Below, piece after piece: positions 1 to 9,125 of a stretch of 64,000 nucleotides of DNA. Every line of letters begins with the position of its first letter. Positions within the stretch are counted from its first letter, which is position 1. The notes under the pieces are model-generated. The model searched no databases, was not told the DNA's origin, and saw nothing but the letters and a program-made list of their open reading frames with translations. Source of the stretch: Halomonas halmophila (GTDB lineage Bacteria; Pseudomonadota; Gammaproteobacteria; Pseudomonadales; Halomonadaceae); contig NZ_BJOC01000011.1 in the NCBI RefSeq assembly GCF_006540005.1, positions 124,001-188,000 of the forward strand. The letters run 5' to 3'. The translations under genes were made by a program, and so were the position numbers.

Positions 1-1032
<1,032 letters not shown>

Positions 1033-1041
1033 GACAATAAG

Positions 1042-1059
1042 CGCCACCTTCGGGTGGCG
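1042..1059 (+). terminator. Hairpin with UUCG loop after lpdA
   Basis: A perfect 7-bp stem (CGCCACC / GGTGGCG) closes a TTCG tetraloop just after the lpdA stop. No T-tract follows, so it may be an intrinsic terminator of low strength or an RNA-stabilising 3' end rather than a full stop before sucC. Confidence 0.5.
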
Positions 1060-1093
1060 TGTCGCTTCCGGCCATGTATCGGAAGCGAACGGT

Positions 1094-1136
1094 GATGGTC
1101 CGGGCTCGATGCGTGCATCGAGTTTGCCGGGCCATC
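1094..1136 (+). other. Inverted repeat in the sucC leader
   Basis: Two nested inverted segments lie 34-76 bases upstream of the sucC start: GATGG pairs with CCATC, and CTCGATGC with GCATCGAG. As RNA this would fold into a long stem-loop between lpdA and sucC. The role is unknown; it could adjust sucCD expression relative to lpdA. Confidence 0.45.
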
Positions 1137-1169
1137 GTTCGAGTCACATGCAACCAATGGCATGAATCG

Positions 1170-2336
1170 ATGAACCTTCACGAGTATCAGAGCAAACAGC
1201 TGTTTGCCGATTACGGCCTGCCGGTGTCCAAGGGCTTTGCCGTTGACACCCCTGAGGAAGCAGCGGAAGCCTGCAAGAAAATCGGCGGTGACAAGTGGGT
1301 CGTCAAGGCCCAGGTCCATGCAGGCGGCCGCGGCAAGGCCGGTGGCGTCAAGCTGGTCAAGAGCCCGGAAGAGGCCAAGGATTTCGCCGAGCAGTGGCTG
1401 GGCAAGAGCCTGGTGACCTTCCAGACCGACGAGAACGGTCAGCCGGTAGCCAAGATTCTGGTCGAGAACTGCACCGATATCGCCGATGAGCTGTATCTGG
1501 GCGCAGTCGTCGACCGTGGCACCCAGCGGGTGGTCTTCATGGCCTCTACCGAAGGTGGTGTCGAGATCGAGAAGGTCGCCGAGGAGACGCCCGAGAAGAT
1601 CCTCAAGGCCGAAATCGACCCGCTGGTCGGCGCTCAGCCGTATCAGGCGCGTGAACTCGGCTTCAAGCTCGGCCTGTCCGGTGATCAGATCAAGCAGTTC
1701 ACCAAGATCTTCCTGGGGCTGTCCAAGCTGTTCCACGACAAGGATCTGGCACTGCTCGAGATCAACCCGCTGGTCATCACCGAGGAAGGCAATCTGCACT
1801 GCCTGGATGCCAAGGTGAACCTGGACGGCAATGCGCTCTATCGTCATCCGGACCTGCAGGCCATGCGCGACCCGTCTCAGGAAGACGAGCGCGAAGCCGA
1901 CGCGGCCAAGTGGGACCTGAACTACGTGGCCCTGGACGGCAACATCGGCTGCATGGTCAATGGCGCAGGCCTGGCCATGGGTACCATGGACATCATCAAG
2001 CTGAATGGCGGTCAGCCGGCCAACTTCCTCGATGTGGGGGGTGGTGCCACCAAGGAGCGCGTCGCCGAAGCCTTCAAGATCATCCTCTCGGATACCTCGG
2101 TGAAGGCCGTACTGGTCAACATCTTCGGCGGTATCGTGCGTTGCGACATGATCGCCGAAGGCATCATCGGGGCCGTCGAGCAAGTGGGCGTCAATGTCCC
2201 GGTCGTGGTTCGCCTGGAAGGTAACAATGCCGAGCTGGGTGCCGAGAAACTGGCCGCCAGTGGTTTGAACATCATCGCTGCTACCAGCCTGACCAATGCG
2301 GCTCAGCAGGTCGTCAAGGCAGCGGAGGGCAAGTAA
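1170..2336 (+). CDS. sucC: Succinate--CoA ligase, beta subunit
   Basis: This is the beta subunit of the TCA-cycle enzyme that makes succinate and ATP/GTP from succinyl-CoA. The ATG at 1170 gives [12 protein letters not shown], the normal start, and 388 residues, the same length as E. coli SucC. An ATP-grasp domain fills the N-terminal half (glycine-rich [10 protein letters not shown] near residues 47-56), followed by the CoA-ligase domain ([10 protein letters not shown]). The stop TAA shares its last A with the sucD start (TAATG), so the two are translationally coupled. An in-frame upstream extension to 1059 is not conserved and was left out. Confidence 0.97.
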   Translation: MNLHEYQSKQLFADYGLPVSKGFAVDTPEEAAEACKKIGGDKWVVKAQVHAGGRGKAGGVKLVKSPEEAKDFAEQWLGKSLVTFQTDENGQPVAKILVENCTDIADELYLGAVVDRGTQRVVFMASTEGGVEIEKVAEETPEKILKAEIDPLVGAQPYQARELGFKLGLSGDQIKQFTKIFLGLSKLFHDKDLALLEINPLVITEEGNLHCLDAKVNLDGNALYRHPDLQAMRDPSQEDEREADAAKWDLNYVALDGNIGCMVNGAGLAMGTMDIIKLNGGQPANFLDVGGGATKERVAEAFKIILSDTSVKAVLVNIFGGIVRCDMIAEGIIGAVEQVGVNVPVVVRLEGNNAELGAEKLAASGLNIIAATSLTNAAQQVVKAAEGK

Positions 2337-3208
2337 TGAGCATCCTCATCGACAAGAACACCAAGGTCATCTGTCAGGGTTTCACCGGTGGCCAGGGTAC
2401 CTTCCATTCCGAACAGGCCATCGCCTACGGCACCAAGATGGTGGGTGGCGTGACGCCGGGCAAGGGCGGCCAGGAACACCTGGGGCTGCCGGTCTTCAAT
2501 ACCGTGGCCGAAGCCGTCGAAGCGACCGGTGCCGAGGCCAGCGTGATCTATGTGCCGGCGCCGTTCTGCAAGGACTCGGTTCTGGAAGCCGCCAATGCCG
2601 GCATCAAGCTGATCGTCTGCATCACCGAGGGCATCCCGACACTGGACATGCTCGACGTCAAGATGAAGTGCGACGAGCTGGGCGTGCGCCTGATCGGCCC
2701 GAACTGCCCGGGTGTCATCACGCCGGATGAGTGCAAGATCGGCATCATGCCGGGACATATCCACCAGGCCGGCAAGGTCGGTATCGTGTCGCGTTCCGGC
2801 ACCCTGACCTATGAAGCCGTCAAGCAGACCACCGACCATGGCTTCGGTCAGTCTTCCTGCGTGGGTATCGGTGGCGACCCGATTCCGGGCTCCAACTTCA
2901 TCGACATTCTCGCGGAATACGAGAAGGACCCGGCCACCGAGGCGATCGTCATGATCGGCGAAATCGGCGGCACGGCCGAGGAAGAAGCGGCGGCCTACAT
3001 CAAGGAGAACGTCTCCAAGCCGGTGGTTGCCTATATCGCCGGTGTCACCGCGCCTCCCGGCAAGCGCATGGGGCACGCTGGTGCCATCATCGCCGGCGGC
3101 AAGGGTACCGCCGACGAGAAGTTTGGCGCTCTCGAAGCGGCTGGCGTCAAGACAGTCCGCTCCCTGGCCGAGATCGGTGATGCCCTCAAGGAGGCAACTG
3201 GCTGGTAA
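2336..3208 (+). CDS. sucD: Succinate--CoA ligase, alpha subunit
   Basis: The alpha subunit binds CoA and carries the phosphohistidine intermediate. The protein has 290 residues. It contains the N-terminal CoA-binding Rossmann fold ([14 protein letters not shown]) and the active-site histidine at residue 247 in [17 protein letters not shown]. It is coupled to sucC by a 1-base overlap and ends the suc transcription unit, since a good terminator follows at 3237. Confidence 0.97.
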   Translation: MSILIDKNTKVICQGFTGGQGTFHSEQAIAYGTKMVGGVTPGKGGQEHLGLPVFNTVAEAVEATGAEASVIYVPAPFCKDSVLEAANAGIKLIVCITEGIPTLDMLDVKMKCDELGVRLIGPNCPGVITPDECKIGIMPGHIHQAGKVGIVSRSGTLTYEAVKQTTDHGFGQSSCVGIGGDPIPGSNFIDILAEYEKDPATEAIVMIGEIGGTAEEEAAAYIKENVSKPVVAYIAGVTAPPGKRMGHAGAIIAGGKGTADEKFGALEAAGVKTVRSLAEIGDALKEATGW

Positions 3209-3236
3209 AACGGCCGGATGTCGCTTGATGCGCATG

Positions 3237-3261
3237 AAAGGGCACCTTCGGGTGCCCTTTT
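3237..3261 (+). terminator. Intrinsic terminator after sucD
   Basis: AAAGGGCACC, a TTCG loop and GGTGCCCTTT form a perfect 10-bp stem ending in Ts. Because of its A/T ends it can work on both strands, also ending the siaABCD transcript that comes from the right. Confidence 0.85.
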
Positions 3262-3268
3262 GCGTTTG

Positions 3269-3319
3269 GGAAGCACTGCTTAAATGCCTGCGCATGCAAA
3301 TCGCTTCGTTACGCGGTGC
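3269..3319 (+). repeat. Truncated copy of the MITE-like repeat
   Basis: These 51 bases match 16479-16529 with four mismatches, starting with the same end sequence (GGAAGCACTG here, GGAAACACTG there). Similarity stops abruptly at 3319 and no right end is found, so this is a left-end remnant. It sits between the sucD terminator and the end of siaD. Confidence 0.8.
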
Positions 3320-3372
3320 GGTTGGCATCTCGCGTGGGCCGAGGCTAGGCCCTGGTCGCGGGCGTCGGTGAC

Positions 3373-4167
3373 TCAGGCGGGGGCGGCACTCCATCGGTCA
3401 CGGCCCTGGTGCTTGGCTTCCATCAGGGCCTGATCGGCGCGCTTGATGGTGGCGTCGATAGCGTCCCCGGGGCGGTGCTCGGCCACGCCGACACTGGCGG
3501 TCAGCGCGATATGCCGGTCATCGTCGACAGGAATCTGCAGCTGGCGCAGGTGCTGACACAGTCGCTCCATCAGCGGCGTCGCCTGGGTGAGCGAGGTCTC
3601 GGGCAGCAGCAACAGGAACTCTTCGCCGCCCCAACGGCCGCAGATATCCGATGCGCGGAGCGACTCCTGGAGTCCGCCGGCCAGCAGCTCGAGCGCCTTG
3701 TCTCCGGTGCCATGGCCAAAGCTGTCGTTGACGCTCTTGAAGCGGTCGATGTCGAGCATGGCCAGGGTCAGGGCGCGTTGATGGCGTTCGGCGGTGGCAT
3801 GCCACTGTTCCAGTTGCTCATTGAGCCGCCGCCGATTGGCGAGGCCGGTCAAGGGGTCGACGCTGGAAGCGGCCCTGAGCGCCAGGTTGCGCTCGCGCAG
3901 CAGCGCCTGGTAGCGATCGGCGATGCGCGACAGCTTCTGTTGGCGGCGTATCTGTTGCTCGAGCTGCTCGCGTGTCAGGTGCAGATCTTCATGGGCACTC
4001 TGCTGATAGCCATCGGCGATGGTGATCAGGCGCTCGAGCTTTTCCTGCTGTTCCAGATGATGCTGATACAGCTGTGCCAGCGGCTCGCGCAGGGGGCTGT
4101 CCTGGTGCGCCGCATCCTGGAGCAGTTCCTCGACATGCTGCAAGAGCTTGGGCTGGGGCTTAGTCAC
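3373..4167 (-). CDS. siaD: Diguanylate cyclase SiaD
   Basis: It makes c-di-GMP from GTP. Residues 1-100 are charged and helical (coiled-coil stalk rich in Gln/Glu/Arg), followed by a GGDEF domain with the active-site motif GGEEF at 180-184. The RxxD inhibitory-site motif (RASD, 171-174) lies five residues before it, so product inhibition is expected. No membrane segment is seen. It is the last gene of siaABCD and overlaps siaC by 4 bases. In Pseudomonas aeruginosa, SiaD is activated by binding unphosphorylated SiaC; the same is inferred here from the matching gene order and architecture. Confidence 0.9.
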   Translation of the reverse strand: MTKPQPKLLQHVEELLQDAAHQDSPLREPLAQLYQHHLEQQEKLERLITIADGYQQSAHEDLHLTREQLEQQIRRQQKLSRIADRYQALLRERNLALRAASSVDPLTGLANRRRLNEQLEQWHATAERHQRALTLAMLDIDRFKSVNDSFGHGTGDKALELLAGGLQESLRASDICGRWGGEEFLLLLPETSLTQATPLMERLCQHLRQLQIPVDDDRHIALTASVGVAEHRPGDAIDATIKRADQALMEAKHQGRDRWSAAPA

Positions 4168-4559
4168 GCCTGGGCCTGCTGTGGAGTGATATCGAAGGGG
4201 AAGGTACAGTCCTCGCGAAACTCTTCTGCGAGTTCGGCAATACGTTCGTTACGCGTGTCATAGCGCCAGGTGACACTGACCGTTCTGCCGCCCTGGTGAG
4301 CGTCTTCGAGCAGGTCGAAGATGTCCATCATCGCCTTGACCGAGCTGGTATTGAGATAGACGAGTTCCAGCTCGAGATGCAGCCCGTGGCTGGCATCGCC
4401 GAGAAACGTTTCGGTCCAGTTGATGACCTGGCCGAAGAGTTCGTAGGAGTTCTCCGGGTAGGAGTCCCCGCACATGTAAAGGCGCCCGCCTTGCCAGTCG
4501 CTTTGAATCGTCGGGGTGGACTGGCTGCCGATAATATTCAGATCTTCAAGCATGAGCAT
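4164..4559 (-). CDS. siaC: SiaC, phospho-switch partner of SiaD (DUF1987)
   Basis: A 131-residue STAS-like protein of the SiaC family. In Pseudomonas it is phosphorylated on one threonine by SiaB and dephosphorylated by SiaA; the unphosphorylated form binds and activates SiaD. The motif around that threonine is present (YLNTSSVKAMMDIFDLLE, Thr 71 from the first ATG), as is the N-terminal GDSYPENSYELFG. A second ATG two codons in is an equally good start. It is 8 bases after siaB and overlaps siaD by 4. Confidence 0.9.
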   Translation of the reverse strand: MLMLEDLNIIGSQSTPTIQSDWQGGRLYMCGDSYPENSYELFGQVINWTETFLGDASHGLHLELELVYLNTSSVKAMMDIFDLLEDAHQGGRTVSVTWRYDTRNERIAELAEEFREDCTFPFDITPQQAQA

Positions 4560-4567
4560 TTTGACCG

Positions 4568-5098
4568 TTATATAGTGGCTGTGAGGCTAAAGAAGCCGCG
4601 ACCGGAAGGCAATGGCTCGATGGACGCCTGCAGCGGCCGTGTCGACTTGCGTGCCATGTCCAGCAAGCCCAGCCCGGCACCACTGTGTTCTTCTTCACGC
4701 GGGCGGCGCAGTTGTTGCTTGTAGGCTTTCTTCAGCTCGACGGCATCGAGGCCTGCCAGGTTTTCCACGGTCTCGACCAGAGCCTTGCCATCCTCGAGTT
4801 CCACCAGGTTGCCGGCGGACACCAGATAATGCCCCTCGTCATCCCTGGCCACCGCCACGGTCGCCGTGGCCTGCTCGTCATCATAGCCCTGCCTGCCGGC
4901 ATAGTGGCGGATGTTCTGGGTCATCTCGATATACACCGAGAAAACATCCATCGCCGAGGAGGGGGCGGCTTCCTGAGTGTTGAGATAGTTGCGCAGGGCA
5001 TTGCCGATCTCTTCGATCAGGCTGCGCGAGATCGGGCCATTGAAGCACAGCATGATGCGCTGTTTGAGATAGTTCTCGCGCAGGGTCAAAAGGTTCAT
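4568..5098 (-). CDS. siaB: SiaB family protein threonine kinase
   Basis: This 176-residue protein has a GHKL-like ATP-binding fold: an N-box-like EMTQNIRHYA near residue 60 and a G-box-like GAGLGLLDMA near 143. In Pseudomonas, SiaB phosphorylates SiaC and so turns off SiaD. The start at 5098 (MNLLTLRENYL) overlaps the siaA stop as ATGA, a coupled pair. The longer reading frame upstream lies inside siaA and is not conserved. There is no signal peptide, so it is cytoplasmic. Confidence 0.88.
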   Translation of the reverse strand: MNLLTLRENYLKQRIMLCFNGPISRSLIEEIGNALRNYLNTQEAAPSSAMDVFSVYIEMTQNIRHYAGRQGYDDEQATATVAVARDDEGHYLVSAGNLVELEDGKALVETVENLAGLDAVELKKAYKQQLRRPREEEHSGAGLGLLDMARKSTRPLQASIEPLPSGRGFFSLTATI

Positions 5099-7158
5099 GT
5101 TGCGTCCTTCTCGTTGCTTCGTGATGTGTCGGACGCATCCTGACGATAGGTCGTCGAGGCAGCGTCGAACCGAAAACATAGCATGGTGATGTCGTCGCGT
5201 TGCGGCAAGTTGCCGCGATAGCCTTCGAGCTCCGCTTCATAGGCGGCAATCTGCTCGTCCAGGGGGGCGCTGGCGTGACGCTGCAGCATATCGTGCAGGC
5301 GCGAGTGGCCGAAGCCGAAGCCATGCTCTCCGCCGGCCTGATCCAGAAACCCGTCGGTACACAGGGTATAGGTCCAGTCGTGGTGTAATGGCAGGGTCTG
5401 GTTGCGATAGGTCATGATGCGTTTCTGGCCCAGCGCCCGCTTGCCCCCGTCATGGTACTCCAGCTGGTGGCCGTCGGTGGCGTAGAGCGTCATCTTGGCC
5501 CCGGCAAAGGTCAGGCGCGATGTCTGTGGCTCGACCCATGCCAGCCCGGCATCCATGTGCGTGGCGATGACATTGAGCTGGGAACCGGTATGCAGGGTGG
5601 CGCGAATCTGACGATCCGTTTCGTTGAGCAGGGCCGCCGGGTCGCTCGGGCCGTGGCGCAGGATGGCGTTATCGATGATGGCTCGCGCCAGCATGGTCAT
5701 CAGCGCGCCGGGCACACCATGTCCCGCACAGTCTACCAGGCCGATCAGGTAGCCCTGGTCGTCGGCATGGAAGACATAGACATCGCCGCCGACGGTGTCC
5801 CGCGGCCGCCAGAGCACCGCATGCTGGTCCGGCAGGCGCGCCGCCAGCCGCCGGTTGGGCAGGATGGCACGCTGAATGATGCTGGCATACTCGATGGAGG
5901 CATCGATCTCGCGCCGAGCCTGCTGCATTTCCTGATTGGCCTGCATCAGCTCCTGGGTACGCGTCTGTACCCGCTCCTCGAGATCCTGGGTATGACGCGC
6001 AATGCGTTCCGCCATGTACGAGAAGGTGCGTGACAGCTGGCCGATTTCATCCTGTCGGCTGGTGGGCAGGGGCGTGTGCTCGCCGCCATCCGCCAGCGCC
6101 CGGGCCGAACGCTGGAGCCGTTGTACCGGGCGCAGAATCAGCCGGTTGCTGGCATACAGAAAGACCAGGGCCAGGACGCCGAGTACGGCCAGCAGTCCCA
6201 GTATCATGGGCCACAGCCAGCGCTCGTTGATCACGGGAGTGGCACGCAGGTCGACGGCCGTCACCAGCATCCAGTCGAGCTCCTGGAGGTAGCCGACGGC
6301 GAGCAGATGCGGCCTGCCCTGCATGCTGGCCTCGAGGATCCGGACATTACCGGGCTGACGCAGGGCCTTTTGCAATATGCCGTCGAGCTCTTCGCGATCC
6401 TGCGGATCGTCCAGCAGGTCGTGCAGTCGGCTCGCCTGCTCCTGCCCCGCGAGGGTGTCGTCCGTGCCCACGGTGACCCGTTCGCGATCCGGGTGTGCCT
6501 GGATGAGCCCCTGCTTGTCGATGATCATGGGGGTCAGTCCGGTCGGGCTGTTGCGCATGTAGCGATCCAGGAAACTGCCCAGGTCGATGCCGCCACCGGT
6601 CAGCCCGAGGAGCTTGCCATCCTGGCGTATCTTGACGTTGAACCAGACCTTGGTGACGCCCAGCTTGTGGTCCTGGCTGACGTCGATGGTGTAGGCAGCC
6701 GGATTCTGGATGGTATGATAGTACCAGTCATCGGCCGGGTCATTCGGGGACAACTGATAGCGCGGGGCACTGCTGAACTCCTGCTGGTCGGAGTTGTAAT
6801 GATAATCGCCGCTGGCGTGTTCGACGATGAAGTAGGCATCGTCGCTGAACTGTTCGCGATAGCCGGCGGCTTCTTCAAAGAAACGTCGGCGCAACCGGGG
6901 ATCATCCGGGTCGGCCAGCCATTCACGGGTGACAACCGAGTCGGCGAGACGGCGTGACAACGCCAGATCCCGGGAGATCGGGGTCAGGATACGCTGCATG
7001 TGCAGCAGGGTGTACTGTTCGGCATAGCCGGAAGCGAAGTGGCGTCGTACATCATCCAGCGCCTGCCAGGCAATCAGCAGCGCTGGAATCAGTGCCGCCA
7101 CACAGGCTGTCAGCAGTGCCAGCGTCGACTTGGTACGCAGTCCCCAGAACGTCTTCAT
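5095..7158 (-). CDS. siaA: SiaA, membrane PP2C-type phosphatase with periplasmic sensor
   Basis: The 687-residue receptor dephosphorylates SiaC. Seen in order: a membrane segment at about 13-33, a periplasmic region of about 280 residues (Cache-like in the family), a second membrane segment at about 315-338, a HAMP linker, a coiled coil of Glu/Gln-rich repeats near 395-430, and a PP2C/SpoIIE domain. The metal-binding acidic motifs are GGDVYVF, VDCAGHGVPGA and CTDGFLDQ. It is first of four minus-strand genes with overlaps or tiny gaps, a clear operon. In Pseudomonas the pathway drives aggregation and biofilm formation, for example on SDS; the ligand here is unknown. Confidence 0.9.
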   Translation of the reverse strand: MKTFWGLRTKSTLALLTACVAALIPALLIAWQALDDVRRHFASGYAEQYTLLHMQRILTPISRDLALSRRLADSVVTREWLADPDDPRLRRRFFEEAAGYREQFSDDAYFIVEHASGDYHYNSDQQEFSSAPRYQLSPNDPADDWYYHTIQNPAAYTIDVSQDHKLGVTKVWFNVKIRQDGKLLGLTGGGIDLGSFLDRYMRNSPTGLTPMIIDKQGLIQAHPDRERVTVGTDDTLAGQEQASRLHDLLDDPQDREELDGILQKALRQPGNVRILEASMQGRPHLLAVGYLQELDWMLVTAVDLRATPVINERWLWPMILGLLAVLGVLALVFLYASNRLILRPVQRLQRSARALADGGEHTPLPTSRQDEIGQLSRTFSYMAERIARHTQDLEERVQTRTQELMQANQEMQQARREIDASIEYASIIQRAILPNRRLAARLPDQHAVLWRPRDTVGGDVYVFHADDQGYLIGLVDCAGHGVPGALMTMLARAIIDNAILRHGPSDPAALLNETDRQIRATLHTGSQLNVIATHMDAGLAWVEPQTSRLTFAGAKMTLYATDGHQLEYHDGGKRALGQKRIMTYRNQTLPLHHDWTYTLCTDGFLDQAGGEHGFGFGHSRLHDMLQRHASAPLDEQIAAYEAELEGYRGNLPQRDDITMLCFRFDAASTTYRQDASDTSRSNEKDAT

Positions 7159-7344
7159 AAGCGGCGCTGCATCCTTGCTCGGCAGAAATGGTGGATTCCC
7201 TGGCCCTTCAGTCTAGCCAACGGGATGGTGAATTATCACCCTTGGGCTCATGCCGGTGATCAAAATGCCTGAGCCGGATGTCGTGAATGCTTGATGGCAT
7301 GACGTTGAGGGAATAATACCGGCAATGCTGAACTCCATCATATA

Positions 7345-7376
7345 GAGCATACAATAAACCGCCTAATGGTATGCTC
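7345..7376. promoter_or_regulatory. Inverted repeat over the symporter start
   Basis: Perfect 8-bp arms GAGCATAC (7345-7352) and GTATGCTC (7369-7376) are separated by 16 bases. The right arm includes the first ATG of the symporter gene. This divergent 212-bp region also serves siaA. It may be an operator, or an RNA hairpin that hides the start codon. Confidence 0.45.
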
Positions 7377-9125
7377 ATGATCTACACTCTCGCGATTCTC
7401 TTCAGCCTTGTCGGCTACTTTGTCATCGGCCACCTGGCCGGGCGACGGGTCAAGCATCTCGATGACTATCTGGTCGCCGGGCGCAATGCGCCGACCTTCC
7501 TGATCCTCGGCACACTGGTGGCCAGTTACCTGAGTACCAGCGCCTTCCTCGGCGAAACCGGCTACGCCTACCAGGGCTATCCGTTCGTGATGTTGATCTT
7601 CGCGGCGGTCAGTACCTCGGGGTGTCTGCTGGGCGCGCTGGTCTTCGGTCGTTACCTGCGCCGCAGCGGGGCGCTGACGGTGCCGGAATTCTTCGGCAAG
7701 CGTTTTGCCTCGCGTCGCGTTCAGGTGATTGCCGGCCTGACCACGGTCATTGGCCTGGGCGCCTACCTGCTGGGCGTCATGCAGGGCGCCGGCATCATGT
7801 TTGCCGAACTGACCGGCATGCCCTATTGGGTCGGCCTGGTGCTGGTGTGGGCAACCTACACCGGCTTCGTGCTGTATTCCGGCTCCCCGGGCGTGGTGCT
7901 TACCGACACGGTCATGTTCGTCATCTTCTCGATTGCCGCCTTCGGTGGCTCGATCTATATCATCAGCGACCTCGGCGGCTGGCAGGGCATTATCGAGGGC
8001 CTGGTCAGTCAGTCCGACAAGCCGGGCATCGCCCTGTGGCATGGTGTCATCGAAGGCGATGGCGCCGACTTCTCGACCCCCGGCGAAGCTCTGACCTGGG
8101 GACTGACGCTGGGCCTGGTATGGGCGGCCGTGCTGGCTGCCAGTCCCTGGCAGGCGAGCCGTTACCTGATGGCGCGCAACGAGCATGTGGTCATGCGTTC
8201 CGCCATGCTGACCGCCGTGGCCCTGGCCGTCTTCTATGCGGTGATGATGGTAACCGGGGCGGCGATCAACCTCTATGACACCGGGCTCGAGTCCGAGCGC
8301 GCCATGGTCTGGGCCGCGCTCAACGTGCTGCCGGCATGGCTGGGCATCGTCATCCTGACCGGGGTCTTCGCCGCGGGGCTGTCGTCGTGCTCGACCTTTC
8401 TGTCGATCATCGGCTTCAGTCTCTCCAACGACATTCTGCCGCCCTCGCGCAACGAAGCCTCGGCCATGCGCGCCAGCCGTATCGCCATCCTGGTGACCGG
8501 CCTTACCGCGCTCCTGCTGGCGCTGTTCCAGCCGCCGGCGGTGATGGCCGTGGTGTGGTTCGCGGCCACGCTCTTTGCGTCCTCCTGGGGACCTGTCGCC
8601 CTGATGAGTATCTGGAGTCGCCGGATCACGGCGGCGGGTGCCGGCTGGGGGCTGATTGTCGGCTTTTTGGGCAACCTGATGCTGTCCCTGGCGGAACAGG
8701 CCGGCTGGGTTCAGCTCCCGGTCTATCTGCACCCGGTTGTCATCAGTACCGTGGTGGCCCTGGTCGCCATTGTGCTGGCGTCGCGCTTTACCCGTGTCAG
8801 CGAAGCGGAGCGCGAATATCGCCTTTTCCTGCATCAGCATGACCCGAGTGTCGAGGCCAGTTGGGGCAAGGGCACGCGCTGGATCGCCATTGCCACCATG
8901 GTGTCGGGTGTCGCGGTCGGGATCTTCCTCTGGCAGCAATATGCCACCACCCTGGCTGAGGTGGCATCTCGCCTGTCGGTGTCAGATGGCGCCGTATCCG
9001 GGGCCTATCTGCTGGCAGCCGGCTGCGGCCTGATGCTGATCATCGCCGGCGGGGTCGGCTACTGGGTGGCGCGTTCGCGCCGGCGTGCCGGGCAGGCGAC
9101 CAACGCCGCCGCAGCGACGCCATGA
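7371..9125 (+). CDS. Sodium:solute symporter (SSS family)
   Basis: A 584-residue membrane protein with about 13 hydrophobic segments, characteristic of the SSS/SLC5 family, which couples Na+ entry to uptake of a solute. The family Na+-site motif in TM8 is recognisable (AAGLSSCSTFLSIIGFSLSND). The N-terminal KHLDDYLVAGRN is also typical. The substrate cannot be read from sequence. Two ATGs (7371 and 7377) are possible and neither has a clear Shine-Dalgarno. The last 86 bases overlap the convergent gene ending at 9040. Confidence 0.88.
   Translation: MLMIYTLAILFSLVGYFVIGHLAGRRVKHLDDYLVAGRNAPTFLILGTLVASYLSTSAFLGETGYAYQGYPFVMLIFAAVSTSGCLLGALVFGRYLRRSGALTVPEFFGKRFASRRVQVIAGLTTVIGLGAYLLGVMQGAGIMFAELTGMPYWVGLVLVWATYTGFVLYSGSPGVVLTDTVMFVIFSIAAFGGSIYIISDLGGWQGIIEGLVSQSDKPGIALWHGVIEGDGADFSTPGEALTWGLTLGLVWAAVLAASPWQASRYLMARNEHVVMRSAMLTAVALAVFYAVMMVTGAAINLYDTGLESERAMVWAALNVLPAWLGIVILTGVFAAGLSSCSTFLSIIGFSLSNDILPPSRNEASAMRASRIAILVTGLTALLLALFQPPAVMAVVWFAATLFASSWGPVALMSIWSRRITAAGAGWGLIVGFLGNLMLSLAEQAGWVQLPVYLHPVVISTVVALVAIVLASRFTRVSEAEREYRLFLHQHDPSVEASWGKGTRWIAIATMVSGVAVGIFLWQQYATTLAEVASRLSVSDGAVSGAYLLAAGCGLMLIIAGGVGYWVARSRRRAGQATNAAAATP

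Noticed and set aside
7338..8939. A 533-codon minus-strand frame opposite the symporter
   Set aside because: Composition is dominated by His, Gln, Gly and Arg, typical of antisense frames in GC-rich genes, and the plus-strand symporter is clear.
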